Shown here piece by piece: positions 7,082-12,534 of a DNA stretch of 15,792 bases (positions are counted from its first letter, which is position 1; the number at the start of each line of letters is the position of its first letter). Position numbers and translations under genes: made by a program. The notes below the pieces were generated by a model. The model did not search any database. It saw only the letters and a list, made by a program, of their open reading frames with translations, and had not been told where the DNA came from. Source of the stretch: JAEUIZ01 sp046155605 (GTDB lineage: Bacteria > Planctomycetota > Phycisphaerae > Phycisphaerales > UBA1924); NCBI GenBank assembly GCA_046155605.1, contig JBJXFQ010000090.1, positions 1-15,792 of the forward strand. The letters run 5' to 3'.

Positions 7082-7800
7082 CACCCGGTGAGCAGCGTCC
7101 ACGCGGCGTCGCACCCGACGCCGACCCCGTACTCGTCCTGATGATCCGCCGCGACCCAGCGGACCCGCGGAATCCGGTACTGGTCGGGATGGTCGAAGGG
7201 GAGGAAGGGATGCTGGCAGGAAAGAAGCACCATCGGCTCGGTGTCGGTGCTGAAGGTGTGCACAACGCCCCGCGTGAAATGGAAGACGTCCCGCTCCCGG
7301 GCCGGGATGCTCCGCACCGAGGTTCCGGTGAACCCGTCCACGCTCTCGCTCGTCACGTGGAAGAACCCGCGGCCCTTGTGAACGACGATGAGCCGGTCCG
7401 AGTGCTCGTGCACGTGCATCGGCAGGTCCACCGCACGGCTCTCCCAGCGGAGCTTGGCAACCGAGGTGGTCGAACCATTCCCCAGCACGTCCCGGGCGAG
7501 CCACACACCGCCGCTGACGCGGTCGCTCCCCTCGAAGGGCGAGGAGAGGGTGAGGGGATGGGCCCGCTCCAGTTCCTCGATGAGGCGGGTGGACGAGACG
7601 CCCCGCCCCGTTCCACGAAGCCGGCCGACCGCCGCGGCCGGGCGGGGGATTAGCCCCGACGCCTGCTGCCGGTGGAAGTCTGCCATCGCCCGCTCCGCTA
7701 GGTCCACCAGCCCCGCCAAGACCCGTGACCCTTCAGGCCCGGCTCCGGTCACCACGTCCAGTTGCAGCCCCGCCAGCTCCACCGCCAACCGTGCACGCAT
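7078..7800 (-). CDS. Cupin-domain protein
   Basis: A 240-residue protein with a C-terminal cupin barrel. Cupin motif 1 is seen as PMHVHEHSDRLIVVHKGRG (127-145), with candidate metal ligands His129, His131 and His133. Motif 2 is IPARERDVFHFTRGVVH (165-181), ending in His181. The usual motif-1 glutamate is not obvious; Asp135 lies nearby. Residues 1-85 are mainly helical and unassigned. The frame is open to 7890, but ATG 7800 has AGGAGG six bases upstream and is preferred. The gene is divergent from a small XRE regulator across a palindrome, suggesting shared control. Substrate cannot be inferred; cupins range from sugar isomerases to dioxygenases and ligand-sensing domains. With no enzyme partners nearby, a sensory role is as likely as catalysis. 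Confidence 0.75.
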   Translation of the reverse strand: MRARLAVELAGLQLDVVTGAGPEGSRVLAGLVDLAERAMADFHRQQASGLIPRPAAAVGRLRGTGRGVSSTRLIEELERAHPLTLSSPFEGSDRVSGGVWLARDVLGNGSTTSVAKLRWESRAVDLPMHVHEHSDRLIVVHKGRGFFHVTSESVDGFTGTSVRSIPARERDVFHFTRGVVHTFSTDTEPMVLLSCQHPFLPFDHPDQYRIPRVRWVAADHQDEYGVGVGCDAAWTLLTGC

Positions 7801-7841
7801 GCGACACCTCCTGAAGTTGCCCGCGATATGTGACGACTTGT

Positions 7842-7862
7842 ATGTAGACGAATAGTCTGCAT
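7842..7862. promoter_or_regulatory. Operator-like palindrome between the cupin and XRE genes
   Basis: ATGTAGAC-GAATA-GTCTGCAT is a 21-bp inverted repeat with 7 of 8 positions matching. It lies 42 bp upstream of the cupin start and 19 bp upstream of the XRE start. Size, symmetry and position suit an XRE dimer site controlling both divergent promoters. No strong -35/-10 pair is visible. Confidence 0.55.
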
Positions 7863-7880
7863 GAGACGACCCTGCGTCCA

Positions 7881-8123
7881 GTGGCTGCACACCCTTTTGT
7901 GACCGATTTCGGCGAACGTGTTCGGCAGGTCCGGACCGAGCGTGGGCTCTCCCAGGAGCAGCTCGGCTTCGACGCGGGCCTGCACCGCACCGCCATCTCG
8001 TTCATCGAGCGGGGGCAGCGAAGTGCCACGCTGGAAACCGTCGAGAAGCTGGCCCGGGCCCTGAAGGTCGAGCCGAGCGAACTGATGCCAAGGCTGCGGC
8101 CATCCCGCGGCGGGAAACGCTGA
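7881..8123 (+). CDS. Small XRE-family transcriptional regulator
   Basis: An 80-residue protein that is almost entirely a Cro/C1-type helix-turn-helix domain. Helices 2 and 3 are LSQEQLGFDAGLHRTAISFIE (23-43) and are followed by the signature RGQRSATLETVEKLARALKVEPSEL. It should bind DNA as a dimer, most simply at the palindrome 19 bp upstream, repressing or balancing itself and the divergent cupin gene. The chosen start is GTG 7881; a second GTG at 7899 (MTDFGERVR...) is possible. Neither has a recognisable Shine-Dalgarno sequence, so translation may be leaderless or weak, as in restriction-modification C proteins of similar size. No restriction-modification genes are in the window, so that comparison is only structural. 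Confidence 0.85.
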   Translation: MAAHPFVTDFGERVRQVRTERGLSQEQLGFDAGLHRTAISFIERGQRSATLETVEKLARALKVEPSELMPRLRPSRGGKR

Positions 8124-8540
8124 AAGACGGCTGTTGAACCGGACCGCCGGGGCATCGTCGGTCCGAACGAGGACTTGAACCCCTCGGGCTCAGACCCGTC
8201 CGGCCATTGGGTGGGAGGGAGCTACAGAAGCGAAGCAGGCACGAGGGGCGGGGGTGTGCTCCGCGAAGTGGCTCGGGCATCGCCGTCGGGGGCCCCCCGG
8301 TGAACCCCGACGGCGATGCCCGAGCCGGCAGCTTCGACTTGTGGACCCTGGTTGTGACCGTGACAAACGGTCCAGACCTCAGGGTGGGTGCAGGGACCGA
8401 TAAACGCATTGCTGAGGGATGGGGACCGGCTGGCCAGGGCATGAAGCGGCCGGAAAGGGGCAGTAAATCTGCCGGCGCCGCAGCATTGGCGATTCCACCA
8501 CCACCCGTGATACGATTGTGGATACGGAATCGAGGCCGAT
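8124..8540. other. Noncoding region between the XRE gene and the toxin-antitoxin pair
   Basis: This 417-bp stretch has no convincing coding frame. Its main structure is a long perfect hairpin (8270-8326). A T-arm-like motif on the minus strand near 8163-8190 (GGTTCAAGTCC) is not part of a complete tRNA. The right end has two GATACG copies (8509-8514, 8521-8526), 12 bp apart, just before the antitoxin, a possible autoregulatory site. Confidence 0.5.
8270..8326. repeat. Perfect 22-bp-stem inverted repeat
   Basis: The arms at 8270-8291 and 8305-8326 are exact reverse complements (left arm begins GGCTCGGGCATCGCC) with a 13-nt loop. The stem is very GC-rich and no T-run follows on either strand. 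It may be a terminator-like barrier after the XRE gene, a REP/MITE-type repeat or a recombination site. Confidence 0.85.
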
Positions 8541-8828
8541 ATGACCACACTGGCAACGCCAACCACTCAGTTCCCGCGTGAAGAACGCGAGCTCATCCCT
8601 TCGGACAGCCCGCTGTCCCCGTACGTCTCGGTGAACCCGGGACGGATGCACGGTGAGCCGTGCTTCCGCGACACGCGGGTGCCCATCCAGACGCTCTTCG
8701 ACCACTTGGAGGTCGATGGGGGACTCCAGCAGTTCCTCTCGGGCTTCCCCAACGTGACCCGTGACTCGGCCGTGGCCGTGATCGGTCTGGCGTCCCGCGG
8801 GCTGCTCGACGGGCTCCGGCACCTGTGA
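8541..8828 (+). CDS. DUF433-family antitoxin
   Basis: A 95-residue protein with the DUF433 core at about residues 27-88. Typical elements are YVSVNPGRMHGEPCFRDTRV (28-47) and FLSGFPNVTRDSAVAVIGLA (65-84), a helix-turn-helix-like fold. DUF433 proteins are the antitoxins of a VapBC-like group whose toxins carry DUF5615. That partner follows here with a 4-bp overlap (GTGA), so the two are translationally coupled. The N-terminal 26 residues are extra and unconserved in appearance. ATG 8541 has only a weak ribosome site (GAGG). Two GATACG repeats just upstream may be the autoregulatory operator. Family call firm by pattern; the activity of this pair is inferred. Confidence 0.85.
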   Translation: MTTLATPTTQFPREERELIPSDSPLSPYVSVNPGRMHGEPCFRDTRVPIQTLFDHLEVDGGLQQFLSGFPNVTRDSAVAVIGLASRGLLDGLRHL

Positions 8829-9244
8829 GGCTCCTGCTCGACAACTGCGTGGACATCCATGCCAAGGCCCTCTTTCCAGGCCACGAGGTCGAGCACGTGC
8901 TGGAACGCGGCTGGGACGGCCTCTCCAACGGCAAGCTGCTGGCCGCAGCGGCTGCTGGTGGCTTCGAAGCACTCGTGACAGTCGACAAAAACATCCGCTA
9001 CCAGCAGAACCTCGACACCATCCCGATCTCGGTCCTGGAGCTGGACGTGCTGAAGAACCGGATGGATGAGCTGGCCAAGCTCTCTCCGTTCATCACGCGT
9101 GCAACGGAACTGGCGGCACAGTTCCGGTTCGTGAGCGTGAACGGCGAGGGCACCTTGGAGTGCCTGTCGGAGCGTGCTGCCCCGCGCGACCGTGAGGAGC
9201 CAAAGGGGTCGCGGAAGTCACAAGACCGCGACATCGGGCGATAA
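8825..9244 (+). CDS. DUF5615 PIN-like toxin
   Basis: A 139-residue PIN-like protein, probable RNase toxin of the pair. It starts with RLLLDNCVD, placing the first acidic residue at Asp6. GHEVEHVLERGWDGLSNGKLLAAA (19-42) and ALVTVDKNIRYQQNL (49-63) are the DUF5615 signature, with Asp54 as a second catalytic-type acid. The start GTG overlaps the antitoxin stop by 4 bp. The family is normally about 110-120 residues; this one carries a charged tail from about 110 that resembles no domain and may reflect a lost stop or natural drift. The antitoxin presumably neutralises it by direct binding. The pair likely stabilises the mobile element or aids phage defence. Confidence 0.85.
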   Translation: MRLLLDNCVDIHAKALFPGHEVEHVLERGWDGLSNGKLLAAAAAGGFEALVTVDKNIRYQQNLDTIPISVLELDVLKNRMDELAKLSPFITRATELAAQFRFVSVNGEGTLECLSERAAPRDREEPKGSRKSQDRDIGR

Positions 9245-9431
9245 CGCTGCTCCTCGTCTCGCGGGAATGAACGAACGGGAGATGCTCGCTCCCCCCTAAC
9301 CGTCTTCCAAGCACGCTGTCCGCACACTCTCGGGCCTGTGCGTGGCGCGTTACAATCTGATTGCAGCAGACAGATGACTTCGCGGAACGGAGGCAGGTCA
9401 TTCTCCCAACGTCACGGATGGAGGATTTCCC

Positions 9432-11165
9432 ATGCTCACGCGGCTGGAGATTACGGGATATCGATCGTTGGCCGCGTTCACGGTCGCTTCGGTTCCCAAT
9501 CCTTGGACGCTGATCGGGGGCAACAACGCGGGCAAGTCGAACGTGCTTCGGGCGCTTGAAGCGCTCTTGTCCGACCCTTCATCCGCGTTGCATGACGGCG
9601 ATTTCGCCTCACATCATGAGAACGGTCTGCCTCGGCCCAGGGTCAAAATCACCGGGGTGTTTGATGGTGGAGAGTACTCTCGGGAGTGGCCGCTACAAGC
9701 ACATGCGGCTCAACCAGAGAAGCCGCCGGCAACGTTCCTGTTTGTGCCTGCCTTTCTCCTTCCCGCTGGACACAACTTCGAAGCTGCGCCTTGGGACCGG
9801 CGAGCCTCGTTTCGTAGATTCATGGCGACGATCATTCATGCCCTCTACCGAGCACAAATCGACCCTGTGACAATGGCGGGAGCGCTCGCCGATCACACAT
9901 GCTCATTCGTCAGGCAGATGCTGCCAGGGACCGAAGTCCGTGTCGCAGGCGGCCTTTCTCTCCAGCAGGCCATTCCCAGCATATTCGCTGCCATCGTGGA
10001 CAAACTCGATGGCGCGCCGAACCCGTCACTCGACGATATCGAATTCGCACTCGCGAAGCCATCCTCGACCGGGTCAGGTTTTTCCAGTGACGTCGAGCTA
10101 CAGCAGAGCATCCGCTTGTTCGATGGTCACGAGAGTCATTCCTTCGAGAAGGGGCATGGAGCTCAAAGAGCCCTTATCCTCGGTTTGGCGATTGCGGCGG
10201 CACGCACAGTCGCCCGTGGACGTCCGACTATTCTTGCGCTCGAAGAGCCGGAACTGTATTTCCACTCGCAGCAGTGCGAGTTTGTCGCGCGGACACTTCA
10301 AGACATTGCCTCGACCGGCTCGGTACAGATTGTGTGTGCCACGCACTCGCCTGAGTTCGTTGACCCCAGGCGATTGGGTTCAGTTGACCGACTTCAGCGC
10401 GAGAAGTCGAACGGACTCTGGCAGTCGCGAATTCCTGCTGGAACAGAAGGGACCATCCGTCATCGCCGAAACGGTGTCGGAAAGAGCCAAGTCGCCATGC
10501 TTGGCCTCGAGATCCGAAACGCCCTATTCGCCAAGTTCGTTTGCGTGGTGGAAGGTCCCCATGACGCCGAGGTGCTAGTCGAGCTACGGCCCGATATGGT
10601 GCCGAGTGCATCGATCTCGTGCCTGGTAGCCGGGGGTTGCAAAGGTATTCCGAAAGTGCTCAGGTGCCTAAGCAAACTCGGCTGCCGCCGTCCGATCGTG
10701 CTCGACGAGCGAGACGGACAAGTCCGGCACGATCCGTCCGAAATGAGCGATGATGTCAAAGAGAAGTGGATCAAATCCACTGTCGACGGCGCGCTTTACG
10801 GCATTCATGGGCGTGTTTCTCGGCACGGCGAGTCGGGGGTACTCGTTTTCCCAGAAAACCTCGAAGCTGCGCTGGGCATGAGTCCCGACGTGTTCCGAAG
10901 CAATGAGAAGCTATTTCGGACCTGGTTCTTGCTGCAGCACAAAGAGGCCCCATCGAACGAGCCTTGGAATCGCGTATCAAGCAAAACCGGCGACATAGTG
11001 CACTTTCTAGAGTACCCGAAATCGAGGGATTTCTTGCGCGCTGCACAGACGAAGCCCGAGAAGTTCCCCCTGGAGGTGCAACGGGCGATCGCTGACTTCA
11101 AGGCTGGGGTCGAGGTGCTCTTCTCGGATGAGAACGCTGCATGGGCAGTCGGCGCCGTCAACTGA
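9432..11165 (+). CDS. OLD-family ATPase with C-terminal TOPRIM nuclease domain
   Basis: A 577-residue overcoming-lysogenization-defect (OLD)-like protein. The ABC-type ATPase half shows Walker A GGNNAGKS (29-36), a signature-like EKGHGAQRA (239-247), Walker B TILALEEPEL (266-275) and the H-loop CATHS (His305). The second half is TOPRIM-like: CVVEGPHDAEVL (371-382) gives the conserved Glu374, and PIVLDERDGQ (421-430) is in the place of the DxD motif but spaced as D-x-x-D. The start has GGAGG 8 bases upstream. OLD proteins are DNA nucleases, and several act in anti-phage defence, alone (class 1) or with a UvrD-like helicase (class 2, Gabija). No helicase is adjacent, so class 1 or an orphan is likely. 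By eye G+C is lower (about 55-60%) than in flanking genes, consistent with separate acquisition. Confidence 0.85.
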   Translation: MLTRLEITGYRSLAAFTVASVPNPWTLIGGNNAGKSNVLRALEALLSDPSSALHDGDFASHHENGLPRPRVKITGVFDGGEYSREWPLQAHAAQPEKPPATFLFVPAFLLPAGHNFEAAPWDRRASFRRFMATIIHALYRAQIDPVTMAGALADHTCSFVRQMLPGTEVRVAGGLSLQQAIPSIFAAIVDKLDGAPNPSLDDIEFALAKPSSTGSGFSSDVELQQSIRLFDGHESHSFEKGHGAQRALILGLAIAAARTVARGRPTILALEEPELYFHSQQCEFVARTLQDIASTGSVQIVCATHSPEFVDPRRLGSVDRLQREKSNGLWQSRIPAGTEGTIRHRRNGVGKSQVAMLGLEIRNALFAKFVCVVEGPHDAEVLVELRPDMVPSASISCLVAGGCKGIPKVLRCLSKLGCRRPIVLDERDGQVRHDPSEMSDDVKEKWIKSTVDGALYGIHGRVSRHGESGVLVFPENLEAALGMSPDVFRSNEKLFRTWFLLQHKEAPSNEPWNRVSSKTGDIVHFLEYPKSRDFLRAAQTKPEKFPLEVQRAIADFKAGVEVLFSDENAAWAVGAVN

Positions 11166-11309
11166 TCGCAATTCGTCGCCAAAATGACCGGAGAGTTGAA
11201 ACTAGCCTGACTTCCGGCGATTGCTTTCATCCCTTCTGCCGAAATCGCCGGCCTCTTGCGCCACACGATCGTTTGTGCTCGCATACCGCTCTTTGCGGGA
11301 GGACGCGTG

Positions 11310-11612
11310 ATGCACGATGAAAGGATGGACGACATGGCCAAGAGCACCAACGGTGGCGGGCAGGCCAAGGCCCGACCGGTCCACGTGGTTCGGTTCGGTG
11401 GCATCAAGGCCGCGGTCTGGCTCAACCAGACTTCGGCAGGCCCGATTCACAACGTCACGGTCAGCCGCTCCTACAAGGATGCGGACGACCAGTGGAAGGA
11501 GAGTCAGAGCTTCGGCTACGACGACCTGCTGCTGCTCGCCAAGGCCCTCGATGCGTCGCACTCATGGATTCACGAGGCACGCACGAGGGAAGCCGAGTCG
11601 CAGCAGGGCTGA
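11310..11612 (+). CDS. Small conserved protein of unknown function
   Basis: A 100-residue cytoplasmic protein. I recognise its core pattern (HVVRFGGIKAAVWLNQT, then NVTVSRSYKD, then SFGYDDLLLLAKALDASHSWI) as a small family common in planctomycetes and on mobile elements, but without known function. The strand-rich first half followed by a helix loosely recalls single-stranded nucleic-acid-binding PC4/Whirly-type folds; that is a guess. ATG 11310 is chosen for GGAGGA six bases upstream. ATG 11334 (MAKSTNGGG...) also has AAGGA in position and would give 92 residues. It stands alone, 144 bp after the OLD-like gene on the same strand, and is followed by a large inverted repeat. Confidence 0.7.
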   Translation: MHDERMDDMAKSTNGGGQAKARPVHVVRFGGIKAAVWLNQTSAGPIHNVTVSRSYKDADDQWKESQSFGYDDLLLLAKALDASHSWIHEARTREAESQQG

Positions 11613-11708
11613 CAGGGAGCGGTTCTTTTTCAGGTTCAACACACGCACGCACGTCCCCCGCTCCTTTCGTCGTCGTTCCCGTGTGGAGCGCCCATTCCCT
11701 TGGGACAC

Positions 11709-11778
11709 GACTTACCCACAGGTGCAGGAGAATGGGGACTTTTGGTGGGTCCCCTTCTCCAGCACCCATGGATAAGTC
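11709..11778. repeat. 70-nt imperfect inverted repeat with DnaA-box-like ends
   Basis: Arms pair in four blocks: GACTTACCCA/TGGATAAGTC (9 of 10), GGTGC/GCACC, GGAGAA/TTCTCC and GGGGAC/GTCCCC, closing on a 9-nt loop (11740-11748). A 2-nt mismatch, an A-A mismatch and one bulged T separate the blocks. The outer ends contain TTACCCACA and, inverted, TTATCCATG, near the DnaA box consensus TTATNCACA. It lies in the 255-bp gap between two orphan genes. Confidence 0.75.
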
Positions 11779-11867
11779 TCCGGCTGCCCTACCACGCGAC
11801 AGAGATGGCGGAATCACCCGATACCATGTATTGACGACCTCAGACGCACACGCGAGCGGGAGGGAGC

Positions 11868-12173
11868 ATGGGAACACCGATGAGCACCGATTGCCGAGAA
11901 CCATCCCAGCCTGGCGAACTGCTGCACAGTTCAGCGGCTCAGGATCTGGAAGTTCTGGTCTGGAGAGTCGACACCCCCGCCGGTCCCGACCTGGTGATCA
12001 CGTTGGTACGTTTCTTCCAGCTGGAGGGCCGCAGTGCCGTCACACGCGACATGCGGAGGCAAGACCTGGCCCTCGCGATCGGGCTGCTTCTGGAGGCAGA
12101 AAAGTGGGTGGATGCGTGGCGGGACAGGACTAGGCATCCTGCTGATCAAGGTCGGCCGCCGCCAGCGGGGTGA
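11868..12173 (+). CDS. Small hypothetical protein
   Basis: A 101-residue protein with no recognisable family. GGAGGG four bases before ATG 11868 supports translation; ATG 11880 is an alternative. The centre, DLEVLVWRVDTPAGPDLVITLVRFFQ, looks like alternating beta strands, followed by a long helix rich in leucine and alanine (RRQDLALAIGLLLEAEKWVDAW). The last 15 residues are proline-rich. No signal peptide or membrane segment. The 3' end overlaps the convergent minus-strand orphan gene by 44 bp. Codon usage and the plausible fold make it a probable gene, but the overlap lowers certainty. Confidence 0.5.
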   Translation: MGTPMSTDCREPSQPGELLHSSAAQDLEVLVWRVDTPAGPDLVITLVRFFQLEGRSAVTRDMRRQDLALAIGLLLEAEKWVDAWRDRTRHPADQGRPPPAG

Positions 12174-12534
12174 ATCCGGGATCCCCTGAACTCTTGGAAA
12201 CGACGTAGATGCGTTCCACGTGCGGCTCGCCTTTCTTCTTGGGCGAGTCCTCCATCTGGACCTGCCTGAGCGTCTGGTCACGGAGCCCCTCATAGACGGT
12301 ATCGAGATTCGTTCCCTGGATGTGAACGGTGTGGCTCGCGAAGTGCACGATGATGCCGTAGGACGCATTGAAGTTGACCCAAATCAATTGGCTAAACGGG
12401 AACACCACGCGGTCGTCTTTCTTGCCCGTTCGCCGAAACTCGACGGTCGGCCGGCTGAGGCTCACGCCGACCGCGGCGGGAGCCTTCGCCGGGAAGGGAT
12501 CAAGGGCCCGACGTCGCTCAGAGTTCAGGCTCAT
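12130..12534 (-). CDS. Small hypothetical protein downstream of the relaxase
   Basis: A 134-residue cytoplasmic protein. Its centre (VVFPFSQLIWVNFNASYGIIVHFASHTVHIQGTNLDTVYEGLRDQTL, written here in parts: VVFPFSQLIWVNF, YGIIVHFASHTVHIQGTNL, DTVYEGLRDQTL) resembles a small beta-rich orphan family I have seen among planctomycete accessory genes. ATG 12534 is preferred because AAGGAG lies 7 bases upstream, inside the end of the relaxase gene; an upstream GTG at 12540 would sit on that ribosome site. The 17-bp overlap with the relaxase indicates co-transcription and perhaps translational coupling, so a role in conjugative processing or regulation is possible but unproven. Confidence 0.65.
   Translation of the reverse strand: MSLNSERRRALDPFPAKAPAAVGVSLSRPTVEFRRTGKKDDRVVFPFSQLIWVNFNASYGIIVHFASHTVHIQGTNLDTVYEGLRDQTLRQVQMEDSPKKKGEPHVERIYVVSKSSGDPGFTPLAAADLDQQDA

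Noticed and set aside
6460..7653. 397-codon plus-strand open frame
   Set aside because: Proline/arginine-rich composition, crosses two better-supported genes on different strands, no domain.
8158..8230. tRNA-like T-arm on the minus strand (GGTTCAAGTCC near 8163-8190) followed by a TGTAGCTC-like motif
   Set aside because: The acceptor 3' half (TTCGGAC) has no complementary partner 65-75 nt away, the T-stem pairs poorly and no anticodon arm forms. It may be a tRNA remnant at an old attachment site, but cannot be called a tRNA.
8486..8516. TTGGCG with TGATAC or TACGAT as a sigma70-like promoter for the antitoxin
   Set aside because: Matches are weak and planctomycete promoter consensus is uncertain; not reported as a promoter.
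8511..8530. DnaA-box-like TGTGGATAC upstream of the antitoxin
   Set aside because: One-mismatch matches to a DnaA box are expected several times by chance in a 15.8-kb window; no cluster is present.
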